This document shows positions 51,990 through 61,100 of a stretch of 64,000 bases of DNA, piece after piece. The notes beneath the pieces were generated by a model. It searched no databases. It saw nothing but the letters and a program-made list of their open reading frames with translations, and was not told the DNA's origin. Where the stretch lies: positions 2,045,501-2,109,500 of the forward strand of contig NC_011146.1 in the NCBI RefSeq assembly GCF_000020725.1, given 5' to 3'. Source of the DNA: Citrifermentans bemidjiense Bem (GTDB taxonomy: Bacteria; Desulfobacterota; Desulfuromonadia; Geobacterales; Geobacteraceae). The position numbers and the translations under genes are program-made. Every line of letters starts with the position of its first letter. The stretch's first letter is position 1.

Positions 51990-52762
51990 GACACAAACTT
52001 TCAGCCGTTCTCCTTGTTCTTATCTTCCTGACCGGGCTCTATCCCGTGCTGCGCCATGACCTCTTCCACTTCGCCTGGCGGCAAGGGAGGGAGGCGCTGT
52101 CCCGCGGCGACAACGAGCGGGGCCTAGCCGCCTTTGCCTGGGCCGAAAGGATGCGCGGGGGCGAGCCTCTTCTTGCCTACGACGCCGGCGTCGCCTTCTA
52201 CCGGGCTGGGGAGTACGCCCAAGCCTTAGAGCGTTTTTCCGCCGCTAGCGCCGCCGGCGATCCCGGCTTGAAAGAAGCCGCGCTCTACAACAGAGGGAAC
52301 GCCGCGGTCAAGGAAGCGGAAAGAAAAGGGGGCGATGCCTCTGGCGCCGCGGCGCTGCTGCGGCAGGCGGAGACGAGCTACCGTCAGGCGATGGAGTTGA
52401 ACCCGCGCGCCGTGGACGCGAAGCGCAACCTGGAACTGGTCCGCGTGCGGCTTCAAGCGCTCGACGCCGCGAAAGTCGGCGCCCCCGGGATGAAATCGCG
52501 CGGCAGTTCGGCAGAGCCGCAGGCCGCAAGCCGAGATTGGCAGGGGGGAGAGCAGGGGAAAGAACAGGGAGCAAAGAGCCGCGGCAACAGGGCCGGGGAG
52601 GAGTCGGACCAGGCGGCGCGGCACGGGCGGCGCGCGGCGGAGATGTCCCGGGAGGATGCCGAGCGCCTCTTAGCCGAGGAGCGCGGGCGTGAGACGCTGG
52701 TGCCGCAGGTTTTGGGTGCCGGCGGCAAGGGGCGCCATGCCCCCGCCGGGAAGGAGTGGTGA
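51986..52762 (+). CDS. BatC-like TPR protein
   Basis: 258 aa. One N-terminal helix (LSAVLLVLIFLTGLYPVLRH), then TPR-type helices (YDAGVAFYRAGEYAQALERF, EAALYNRGNAAVKEAERKGG, YRQAMELNPRAVDAKRNLEL). A charged, low-complexity tail follows. Fits the TPR component of Bat operons. Overlaps its upstream neighbour by four bases and ends three bases before the BatD start. Confidence 0.82.
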   Translation: MRHKLSAVLLVLIFLTGLYPVLRHDLFHFAWRQGREALSRGDNERGLAAFAWAERMRGGEPLLAYDAGVAFYRAGEYAQALERFSAASAAGDPGLKEAALYNRGNAAVKEAERKGGDASGAAALLRQAETSYRQAMELNPRAVDAKRNLELVRVRLQALDAAKVGAPGMKSRGSSAEPQAASRDWQGGEQGKEQGAKSRGNRAGEESDQAARHGRRAAEMSREDAERLLAEERGRETLVPQVLGAGGKGRHAPAGKEW

Positions 52763-52764
52763 AG

Positions 52765-54105
52765 ATGAGATTCCCGCTTCTTTCGCTCTGCCTCATGGCG
52801 CTCATGAGCCCGGCGGCGGCAGGCGCCGAGGAGGCCGGCCCCGCCGCAGAACCGCTCCGTCTCGAACTGAAGCTGGCAAGGGCGCGGGTCTACCCGCGCA
52901 TGCCGGTCCCGGTGACGGTAAGGCTCATGGTGCGGGATGCGCAGTTGCGCGGGATAGGCTACCCCCGGCTTTCCCACCGCACTTTGCAGGTGGGGGAGTT
53001 CTCGCTTCCCGCGAAGCGCGAGCTGGTTTTGGAGGGGGCCACTTACACCGCCTACGACTTCACCACCGTAGTCAGCGCCAGGCAAAGCGGGAGCTACCGT
53101 TTGGGCCCGGCCGAGCTGGAAGCCGAACTACTCTCCCCGGCGTCCGGCGCGGCGGCCTTTTTCGGCGCCACCGAATCGAAGCCGGTCGCGCTCAAGTCGC
53201 AGCCGCTTGCCCTCACCGTGCTCCCCGTCCCGATGCAGGGGCGCCCGGACGGCTTTACCGGCGCAGTCGGGCGCTTCACGGTGAGCGTATCAGCCCGCCC
53301 CCGCGAAGTGAGCGCCGGCGACCCGATCACCGTGCGCACCGTGATAAGGGGGGAAGGGGCCGAGCGCGAATTCTCCTGCCGCCCCATCGAGGCCCGCGGC
53401 TTCAGGGGGTATCCCCCTGTTCAGGAAAAAGGGGCGGGGGAGCTTGTCTGCGAACAGCTTATGGTGCCGGAGACCGGGGGCGCGGTGGAGATTCCCCCGG
53501 TCCGGATCAGCTTCTTCAACCCCTCCGCGGGGCGTTTCGGCACGGCCCAAAGCGAGGCGCTAGCGCTTAAGGTGCGCCCTGCCGCAGCCGCTGCTGCTGC
53601 CCTGTCTGACGGGTCTGACAGGTCCGACAGGTCCGACAGGTCCGACAGGTCCGACAGGTCCGACAAGTCCGACAAGTCCGACAAGTCCGACCGAACAGGC
53701 GCCTTCTGGCTGGCGCTTTCCGCTCTCGCGGCGCTCGCAGCTGCCGTCTTACTCTGCAGGAGGCTGCGCCGACAGACGCCGCCGTCCGGCGACGGCAGGC
53801 AGGGCTGGCTTGCCGCGGCCCGCTCGGCACACGCCTCCGGCGACGCGAGCGCCTTTTATAGCGCCGCCTTCAGGCTGCTGCAGCGGGTGGGGGGGGAGCG
53901 CCAGGGGCTCCCCGCGGCGGGCTGGACCGGCCCGCTGCCGGAGGGTGCGTTCGGCCGGGAGCAGCAGGAGAGCCTTGCCGCGCTCCTTGCGCGCTGCGAC
54001 CGGGTCCGTTACGGCGGAGAGATCCCGCAGCCCGAGCAGATGGCCGCGGATCTGCTTCTCCTGGAGCAAGCGGAGGGTCCTTCAACGGCATGGGAAAATA
54101 TTTGA
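52765..54105 (+). CDS. batD: BatD-like exported protein with a Ser-Asp repeat linker
   Basis: 446 aa. Signal peptide about 1-21 (LMALMSPAAAGA|E). BatD-type beta domains follow (LARARVYPRMPVPVTVRLMV, TFTTVVSARQSG-like YDFTTVVSARQSGSYRLGP, VSAGDPITVRTVIRGEG). A linker of ten Ser-Asp-X repeats (residues about 281-310) leads to a membrane helix (FWLALSALAALAAAVLL) and a helical cytoplasmic tail. ATG 52765 is chosen for the AAGGAG eight bases upstream; GTG 52756 and 52759 are also in frame. The serine-aspartate linker is not a usual part of the family. Confidence 0.83.
   Translation: MRFPLLSLCLMALMSPAAAGAEEAGPAAEPLRLELKLARARVYPRMPVPVTVRLMVRDAQLRGIGYPRLSHRTLQVGEFSLPAKRELVLEGATYTAYDFTTVVSARQSGSYRLGPAELEAELLSPASGAAAFFGATESKPVALKSQPLALTVLPVPMQGRPDGFTGAVGRFTVSVSARPREVSAGDPITVRTVIRGEGAEREFSCRPIEARGFRGYPPVQEKGAGELVCEQLMVPETGGAVEIPPVRISFFNPSAGRFGTAQSEALALKVRPAAAAAAALSDGSDRSDRSDRSDRSDRSDKSDKSDKSDRTGAFWLALSALAALAAAVLLCRRLRRQTPPSGDGRQGWLAAARSAHASGDASAFYSAAFRLLQRVGGERQGLPAAGWTGPLPEGAFGREQQESLAALLARCDRVRYGGEIPQPEQMAADLLLLEQAEGPSTAWENI
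53604..53693 (+). repeat. Nine-base tandem repeat encoding Ser-Asp-Arg/Lys/Gly
   Basis: Ten consecutive nine-base units of the form TCCGACAGG (with TCCGACAAG and TCTGACGGG variants) encode (SDx)10 just before the membrane helix of the BatD-like protein. Confidence 0.92.
53889..53896 (+). repeat. Eight-G homopolymer in the batD-like gene
   Basis: An in-frame run of eight guanines (RVGGERQG region); listed with the other poly-G tracts as a possible slippage site. Confidence 0.6.
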
Positions 54106-54130
54106 CATTGAATAATGCTTACCGTTTAAT
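54102..54130 (+). promoter_or_regulatory. Near-consensus sigma-70 promoter
   Basis: TTGACA (54102-54107, perfect -35), 17-base spacer and TTTAAT (54125-54130, five of six at -10). It overlaps the batD stop and lies about 90 bases before the gene at 54219, indicating that the following cluster is a separate transcription unit. Confidence 0.78.
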
Positions 54131-54218
54131 GTGTAACGCAGCCTTCCCTTTTTAATTGTGCCAACGCGGCGCCCTTTCTTTTTTCGGCGTATCTAGCCGT
54201 CTCGTCAGGAGGACCGTC

Positions 54219-55376
54219 ATGAAGAAACTCTCCTTGCTCATGTTGTCTGTCGTCATCGCCGCCACGGTCCTCATTCCCCCCGCTTTCGCCGCCGAAAAAC
54301 AAAAGAGTGTAGCCGTCTCCAAGCAGGACCTCTCGCTGAAGCTGGAGGTTGAGAACGCCATCGGCAAGGGGCTCTCCTGGCTCGCCTTGCGCCAGAATTC
54401 GGCGGGGCATTGGTCCCAGCCGGAATACCCGGCGCTCTCGGCCCTGGTGCTCACTTCCTTCCAGGGGGACCCGTCTGGGTTTTACAAACGGAAGTACGAG
54501 CCGCAGATCGGCAAGGGGTACCGCTACCTCCTCTCCAACGTCAGGCCCGACGGCGGCATCTACGGCAAGGATCTCGCCAACTACAACACCTCCATCTCCA
54601 TGATGGCGCTCCTTATGTCCAACAACCCCGAGTACGAGCCGGTTCTCAAAAGGGCCCGCGGCTTCCTGGTCGGGCTCCAGGACAAGAGGGGTGACCAGTT
54701 CGACGGCGGCATCGGCTATGGCGGCAGCTACAAGAACTCGGACATCGTCAACACCTCTTTCGCCCTGGAGGCGCTGCACTACACCCGCTACCTGAAGAGC
54801 GACGTGGCGGGGGAGGCCGAGGACCTGGACTGGAAGGCGGTGGTGAAGTTCATCTCCCGCACCCAGAACCTCCCCGGCTATAACGACCAGAAGTGGGTCA
54901 CCGGCGACGCCGAAAACCGCGGCGGGTTCGTCTATTTCCCCGGCGACTCGAAGGCAGGCGACAAACTCCTCCCCGACGGCCGGGTGGCGCTCCGCTCCTA
55001 CGGCAGCGGCTCCTATGCCGGGCTTTTGAGTTACATCTACGCGCAGATGGACAAGAACGACCCCCGCGTGAAAGAGGTCTACAACTGGCTCAGCGCGAAC
55101 TATACGCTTGAGGAAAATCCGGGGATGGGGCAGGAAGGGCTTTACTACTACTACCACACCATGGCCAAGGCCCTGAGCACCTACGGCGTGGACAGCATCA
55201 AGCTCAAAAACGGCAAGACCGTCAACTGGCGCACCGACCTGGCCAAGCGCTTCCTCGACCTACAGAAGGAGGACGGCTCCTGGGTGAACCCCACCGGCCG
55301 CTGGTGGGAGAGGGATCCGGTCCTGGTCACCTCCTATTCCGTGCTCACCCTGGAGATCCTGTACCGGGGACTGTGA
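54219..55376 (+). CDS. Exported protein with prenyltransferase/squalene-cyclase-type repeats
   Basis: 385 aa. Signal peptide about 1-24 (VLIPPAFA|A). The mature part is an alpha/alpha toroid of the squalene-cyclase/prenyltransferase-repeat kind: AIGKGLSWLALRQNSAGHWS, GKGYRYLLSNVRPDGGIYGK, NTSFALEALHYTRYL, and the QEDGSWVNPTGRWWE-like end (LQKEDGSWVNPTGRWWERDP). The repeats are complete, but the DxDD motif of true cyclases is not seen, so it may bind rather than cyclise. ATG 54219 has AGGAGG upstream. It heads a cluster with a dehydroquinate-synthase-like enzyme. Confidence 0.78.
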   Translation: MKKLSLLMLSVVIAATVLIPPAFAAEKQKSVAVSKQDLSLKLEVENAIGKGLSWLALRQNSAGHWSQPEYPALSALVLTSFQGDPSGFYKRKYEPQIGKGYRYLLSNVRPDGGIYGKDLANYNTSISMMALLMSNNPEYEPVLKRARGFLVGLQDKRGDQFDGGIGYGGSYKNSDIVNTSFALEALHYTRYLKSDVAGEAEDLDWKAVVKFISRTQNLPGYNDQKWVTGDAENRGGFVYFPGDSKAGDKLLPDGRVALRSYGSGSYAGLLSYIYAQMDKNDPRVKEVYNWLSANYTLEENPGMGQEGLYYYYHTMAKALSTYGVDSIKLKNGKTVNWRTDLAKRFLDLQKEDGSWVNPTGRWWERDPVLVTSYSVLTLEILYRGL

Positions 55377-55390
55377 TTGAGGGAGGGGGC

Positions 55391-56599
55391 ATGAAGACCA
55401 TCCAGCAGCATTTCACCGTCGCCTATTCCTTTCCGGTGATCTTCACCAGCGACGCCTTCGGAGCCGGCAGCGCCGCGCTTTTGCGGGTCCTGGCAGGCGA
55501 AGGGGAAAGACCCCGGGTGCTGACCGTGATCGACTCGAAGGTGCTCCGGATCAACCCGGATCTGCTGGAGAAGCTGAACCGTTTTGCGGCGGACCACTCC
55601 GCCGAAGTGGAAATCCTCGTTCCCCCGCTGGTTATGCGGGGAGGCGAGGCGTGCAAGAACGAGCCTGGGGAGGTGGAGAAGATCCACGCCCTGGTGGAGC
55701 GCCACGGCCTTTGCCGGCACTCCTTCATCCTTGCCATCGGCGGCGGCGCCGTCTTGGACGCGGCCGGGTTCGCCGCCGCCACCGCGCACCGCGGCGTCCG
55801 CCTGGTGCGGATGCCCACCACCACCCTTTCCATGAACGACGCCGGGGTGGGGGTGAAAAACGGCGTCAACGCCTTCGGGCGCAAGAACTTCACCGGCTGC
55901 TTCGCCCCCCCATTCGCCGTCGTGAACGACTTCGACTTTCTCAGGCTCCTGCCGGCCAGGGAGCTTCGGGCGGGCATCGCCGAGGCGGTGAAGGTGGCTC
56001 TCATCAGGGACCGCGCCTTTTTCGATTTCCTCTACGCCTCGCGCGCACTGCTCGCCGCCTTCGAGTCCGAGGTCATGCAGCGCATGATCGTCCGTTGCGC
56101 CGAACTGCACCTGGAGCACATCGCCACTAGCGGCGACCCCTTCGAGTTCGGCTCGTCGCGCCCTTTGGACTTCGGGCACTGGTCCGCGCACAAACTGGAG
56201 GAGCTGACCCAGGGCGAGATCAGGCACGGCGAGGCGGTCGCCATCGGCATCGCGCTCGATTCCCTCTACTCCTTCGAGCTCGGTATGATAGGGGAGCTCG
56301 ACCTGCGCCGCATCCTCGCCACCCTGGAAGGGATCGGCTTCCAGCTTTACCACCTTGCCCTGGAATGGGTCGACGTGGAAAAGTCGCTGCGGCAGTTCCA
56401 GGAGCACCTGGGAGGGGAGCTTTCCATCCCGCTTCTGGACGGCATCGGCGCCAGATCGGACCGGCACGACATAGATGCGGCTCTCTACCGCAAATGCATC
56501 AAGACACTCGCCTCGCGCAGGAATCAGACGGAGAAAAGCGATGACCGGAAAAAGCTGCAGCCTGACCTCCCAGGAGATCCTGGACACCTACTTCCTTGA
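55391..56599 (+). CDS. 3-dehydroquinate-synthase-like enzyme (Ebo-type)
   Basis: 402 aa. NAD-binding loop ILAIGGGAVLDAAGFAAATA, then MPTTTLSMNDAGVGVKNGVN and the metal-binding GIAEAVKVALIRD, DFGHWSAHKLEELTQGEIRH and GEAVAIGIALDSLYS, all as in AroB/EboD. It is not the housekeeping AroB by its divergence and setting. In Ebo clusters a homologue is proposed to help build or process a lipid-linked precursor. The start is ATG 55391. Its last 20 codons overlap the next small gene by 59 bases, an unusually long overlap that may reflect an altered C-terminus. Confidence 0.82.
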   Translation: MKTIQQHFTVAYSFPVIFTSDAFGAGSAALLRVLAGEGERPRVLTVIDSKVLRINPDLLEKLNRFAADHSAEVEILVPPLVMRGGEACKNEPGEVEKIHALVERHGLCRHSFILAIGGGAVLDAAGFAAATAHRGVRLVRMPTTTLSMNDAGVGVKNGVNAFGRKNFTGCFAPPFAVVNDFDFLRLLPARELRAGIAEAVKVALIRDRAFFDFLYASRALLAAFESEVMQRMIVRCAELHLEHIATSGDPFEFGSSRPLDFGHWSAHKLEELTQGEIRHGEAVAIGIALDSLYSFELGMIGELDLRRILATLEGIGFQLYHLALEWVDVEKSLRQFQEHLGGELSIPLLDGIGARSDRHDIDAALYRKCIKTLASRRNQTEKSDDRKKLQPDLPGDPGHLLP

Positions 56600-56850
56600 A
56601 AACCGGGCCCGCCTGCTGGAGATAGCGTCGTTTCTGGACCGCCTGGACCGCGCCGCCGATGCCGGAGAGGCGAGGGGGGAGTATCGCCGGCGCGCCTTCG
56701 AGAAAGCGTTGGCGCTTCTCTTGGAACCGGGGGGGGGGGCGCACCAAGGCGATCCAGCTCCTGTTCAGCGACCCGAGCAGCGAGCCCATCGAGAGCGCGT
56801 TGGGGCTCAAGGCGACCGGCGCCTGGGGAGGCGAAAATGCGGGTAATTGA
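56541..56850 (+). pseudogene. Small hypothetical protein gene interrupted by a +1 frameshift in an eleven-G tract
   Basis: From ATG 56541 one frame gives MTGKSCSLTSQEILDTYFLE through EKALALLLEPGGG, then loses sense after the G-run at 56729-56739. The next frame continues with RTKAIQLLFSDPSSEPIESA and ends GENAGN at 56850, overlapping the TatD start. Deleting one G yields a continuous protein of about 102 aa. I do not recognise the family. It lies exactly between the dehydroquinate-synthase-like and TatD-like genes, so it is probably a component of the same pathway. Confidence 0.72.
56729..56739 (+). repeat. Eleven-G homopolymer at the frameshift
   Basis: The longest G-run in the window. Ten guanines would restore the frame of the small gene. 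Confidence 0.9.
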
Positions 56851-57640
56851 TCCCCACATGCATCTGGTCTCCCGGACCACCGACGACTACCTGGCCCTTG
56901 CCTACGGCGGGATCCACACCGTCGCCGAACCAGCCTTCTGGCCCGGTTACGACCGCGCCTCCGCGGCGAGCTTCCACGATTACTTCAACCAGTTGACCGT
57001 GACCGAGCCCGCCCGCGCCGCCCGCTTTAAGATCGCTCACTACTGCTGGATCGGGATGAACGCGAAGGAAGCTGAGCACTTGGAGCTTGCCCGCGAGGTG
57101 ATTGCCATGCTTCCGCAGTACCTGGACCGCCCGAACGCGCTCGGCATCGGCGAGGTGGGGCTCAACAAAAACAGCCGCAACGAGATCGCCATCTTCGAGG
57201 AGCAGGTGGAACTTGCCGCCCGCCGCAACGAACTCCTGCTGATCCACACCCCGCACCTGGAGGACAAGCTCAAGGGGACCCGCATCATCATGGACATCCT
57301 CAAGAACGAGCCGCGCGTCAAACCGGAGCGGGTGCTGATCGACCACGCCGAGGAGCACACCATCGGCGAGATCAAGGACAACGGCTTCTGGTACGGCCTC
57401 ACCCTCTACCCCGACTCCAAGGGGAGCCCCGCCCGCGCCATCGATGCCGTGGAGATCTTCGGGCCGGACCGGATCTGCATCAATTCCTCGGCGGACTGGA
57501 GCGTCTCGGACCCCATCGCCACCTTGAAATGCGCCAACGAGATGCGGCGGCGCGGCCACCCTGAAGCGCTGGCCGAGCGGGTCTTCTTTGAGAATCCCCG
57601 GGATTTCCTGGGGCAGTCCCCGAAGTTCGTCCTCCCCTGA
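56837..57640 (+). CDS. TatD-like metal-dependent hydrolase (EboB type)
   Basis: 267 aa TIM-barrel amidohydrolase. Metal ligands are visible as IDPHMHLVSRTTDDYLALAY (HxH), GIGEVGL (Glu), LLIHTPHLEDKLKGT, VLIDHAEEHTIGEI and NSSADWSVSDP (Asp). The SRTTDDY and EPAFWPGYDRASAASFHDYF segments resemble the Ebo-cluster TatD subfamily as I remember it. It overlaps the preceding small gene by 14 bases. Substrate unknown. Confidence 0.85.
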   Translation: MRVIDPHMHLVSRTTDDYLALAYGGIHTVAEPAFWPGYDRASAASFHDYFNQLTVTEPARAARFKIAHYCWIGMNAKEAEHLELAREVIAMLPQYLDRPNALGIGEVGLNKNSRNEIAIFEEQVELAARRNELLLIHTPHLEDKLKGTRIIMDILKNEPRVKPERVLIDHAEEHTIGEIKDNGFWYGLTLYPDSKGSPARAIDAVEIFGPDRICINSSADWSVSDPIATLKCANEMRRRGHPEALAERVFFENPRDFLGQSPKFVLP

Positions 57641-57940
57641 TTTCGGCGCCACCTCCCTGATTTCCCACCGCAAGGGTGATCCGGGGAAAGAGTCCCCCCT
57701 CCCTTGACGGGAGGGGGACCAAGAGCGGCTTTCCCCGGAATTCTTCGACATACTTAAGCGGCGAGGCTGTCGTTTTTCTTTACACTGCGCCACAGACTCC
57801 CCCTTTGGTAAAACCCCCTTTAATCGCAGTACTTTCGCTCATGAAGCTGCACCCAGCAACTCTCCAATTCCCCGTCGGAATCCCTTACAGTACACCGGTT
57901 TAGCCCCCTTTCCCCCTCTGCGATATCAACTAGTTACCTG
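57641..57940 (+). other. Intergenic region with an imperfect inverted repeat
   Basis: No convincing gene; a 75-codon open frame here lacks a ribosome site. GTCCCC-CCTCCC and GGGAG-GGGGAC around TTGAC (57692-57719) form a stem with one bulged base, without a T run. It could be a weak terminator or a dispersed repeat. Confidence 0.5.
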
Positions 57941-57957
57941 TTGGCGTGTTTCTTGCC
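57941..57957 (+). promoter_or_regulatory. Probable sigma-54 promoter upstream of the giant PKD/VCBS gene
   Basis: TTGGCGT-GTTTC-TTGCC keeps the GG-N10-GC spacing with a perfect TTGC -12 element and a partial -24 element. It would give a leader of about 200 bases before the ATG at 58168. I see no riboswitch-like structure in that leader. Confidence 0.55.
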
Positions 57958-58167
57958 GCTAATTAACGTATTTCTTCGTCCGGGATAATGATAATCGACC
58001 ACCACTTCAGCAGGCGCCAAAGCGGTTTACTCAAAGGCGCGATACTCGCCGTCTTGCCAGAAAATGCGGTAACTCCAGCAGGTTCAACCGGAAGCCGCCT
58101 CGAAATATATCTCCGCCCAGTCCAGAACTTTAATTAACATTTATATCGCTTCAGCGGGAGGCATCTC

Positions 58168-61100
58168 ATGAGACAATCCTTGAGCAAACACGGGACCCAG
58201 GGGACCTTGCTGTTCTTTTTGTTCTTACTATGCTCAGCCCTCCCGGCGCGGGGCGAGGTTTGGACCTACGCCTGCGGCGGAGATCCGTTCGCGGACCAAA
58301 AAAGCGTCTTCGATAAAAGCGAGTTCGTCTGCGCGGCAGGGACCGGGCTCAGCGGCAGTATGTTAAACGGCTGCGGCTTTTATCCCTGCGCCGACCTTTA
58401 CGTGATGACCAACCGCACCTGGAGCGGCGGCGAGGCGCTGGCCGACGTGATGGGCTCGGAGAACAGGGTCGAGACGGAGATGATGGGCGGCGTCTTCGGG
58501 GTGGCCAATCAGGTGGTGATCGCGACGCCTGCCAAGATGTTCGTGGGCGAGTTCGACATCGTCCTCGACAACAACCTGGACCAGAAGTTCAATGGCCCCG
58601 ACCTGGTGAATGCGGCCGGCAGCGGCTTCGCCTTCAGGATCATCGACCAGGGACATCCCCCAGTCGACCCAGGCCCGATGAAGGCGGGAGCCTTGGCCAT
58701 TTCCCAGGGAGCCTCGGACGCCATCGCCAAGTGGAAGGCAGGTTGCGATCTGCTCGACGCGATGGGGGCCGCCTTGAGCCTCATGTCCGGCGATGTCGTC
58801 GGCGCCGCCATCGGGGTCTTGGGGAACATCACCGGGATCGCCACCGACTACAACGGCGCGGTCATCGCCAAGGCGACAGACCTGATCGGAGGCTTCGATC
58901 CCAAGAGCACCCCGCAGAAGGCCTCGGGGATCTACGGGAACATCGCCAAGCACTGGTACGACCTGTACGAGGACCCGGCCGATCCGCTCTACACCGAGAT
59001 GGTCGGGTTGAATTACGCCGCCATCAATGCCGAACTCGCCGCGACTTCGGTGCCCGAGTCCTATCCCTTCTACGTCAAGGGGACCGATCCCAGGGAATAC
59101 GCCCTCATCAAGATCGCCAACCGCGCCGTGGAGCAGGGGGCGCTGGTCAAGGCGCTGCGGCAGTCCTACGAGAAGTACCAGGGGGCGGTCGTCGTCTCCA
59201 ACTACGAATACGCCTACCGCCAACTGGAGCAGACCAGGACCTACTCCCTGCTGCTCCTTGCCAACCTCGCCGGGTTCAGTTCGGACCTGCAGTACCTGAA
59301 GGACGTACTGACCGCGCAGGGGGTAGCGAACACGGTCATCAAGGTGAGCGACATGCAGGGGCTGAAAGACCGGGTCGCGAGCCTGGGTCTCACCGCCGAA
59401 GAGGCGGCCTCGCTTAAGGCCGCCGGCTTCAGCGACCAGCGGATCGCGCTCCTCACCCAGTACATCGTCTCCATCTCGGTCCCGGCGGCCGACTTCACCA
59501 TGGCTTCCTCCATCGCTGATCTCGCGGCCAAGGCGGATGCCGCCTACACTGGCATCCAGAGCTTCGACCTCGGCATCCAGACCACCATGAACAACCTCTC
59601 CACCGAATTCACCCCGCACCACCCGAAAGCCGTCGCCGGCGGCCCCTACAACGGCGCTACCGGTAGCCAAGTCACCTTCGATGGCGGGGGCTCCAGCGAT
59701 CCCGACGTAGGCGACACCCTCACCTACGGCTGGGACTTCAACGGGGACGGCGTTTTCGACGACGCCTCCGGCAAGACTGTGGTCCATACCTGGAGCAAGC
59801 CCTTCAGCGGGCTGATCGGGCTCAAGGTCACCGACCCCGCCGGCAACAGCTCGATCGCCTACGCCAAGGTCGCCATCACTGCCTCGAACCTCCCGCCGGT
59901 CATCACCTCGTTCACTCCGAGCGACAAGGCGCCGAGGGCGAGCGTGAAGGTCCCGCTTTCCTTCACCGTGGCCGCGAGCGACCCCGAACAGCGGGCGCTT
60001 AGTTACCAGTGGAGCGTCGACGGCACCCCGGTCGGCACCGGGACCGGCTATCTCTATACGCCGCCGGCCGGTTTCAAGGGGACTGTCAAGGTCATGGTAG
60101 CGGTGCACGACGACCAGGCCGACAACCCGCCCGCCGTCGAGGCGCGCGCGGTCACAGCCTTCCTCGACTGCGATCCCTCGGACCCGTCCACCATGACCAA
60201 CTATTACCGCGATCTGGACGGGGACGGTTTCGGGGATCCCCTGGTGGTGACCCAGGCCTGCGCGGCGCCGGCAGGTTTCGTCACCAACAAGCTCGACTGC
60301 GACGACAGCACCGCTGCCATCGGCCAGGCGACCCTCAGGTTCTACCGCGACAGCGACGGTGACGGGCTCGGCAACGCCAACAGCTCCGTGATTGCCTGCT
60401 CGGCGCCCGCCGGTTTCGTCGCCAACAGCCTCGACTGCAACGACGCCGACGCTACGGTCGGCGCCCCCAGCATCACCTTCTACCGTGACTTCGACCATGA
60501 CGGCTTCGGCGACCCGATGAACGCGCAGGTCGCCTGTTCGGCGCCTGCCGGCTACGTCGCCAACAGCCTTGACTGCAACGACGCCGACCCCGCCGTCGGG
60601 AACACCCTGACCACCTACTACCGCGACGCCGACGGCGACGGCTATGGCACCCCGGCCCAGTCCCAGCAGGCCTGCCTGCAGCCGGCGGGATACGTCCCCA
60701 ACTCGCTTGACTGCGACGACACGAACCCATACGTGAACCCGGCGCAGAAGGAGATCGTGCATAACGGAAAAGACGACGACTGCTCCGCCGCCACCCCGGA
60801 CAACTATTCCAAGAGCTTCGTCCTCGCCATAGACGACTCCTCCTGGGTCTACTACGCGAAGAGCAACGGCGACGGCACTTTCAGCAACTACCAGAAGACC
60901 GGCTTCTACCTGGGAGGGGGAACCTCGCGCGGCATCGCCATAGGCGACTTCGACGGCGACGGCACCCTCGACTTCATCGCCGGCCGCGGCAACGGCTCCT
61001 ACTACCTCTACAACAACGACGGCAGCGACAACTTCACTTACAAAGGCATCGTCGGGACCCACAGCAACCCCGGCGGCTACGCCATGGACATGACCGTCGG

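Noticed and set aside
53604-53693. Regular short repeats considered as a CRISPR array
   Set aside because: Nine-base direct units without spacers, in frame within a gene.
57676-57903. 75-codon plus-strand open frame in the gap before the giant gene
   Set aside because: No ribosome site, proline-rich translation and an inverted repeat inside it.
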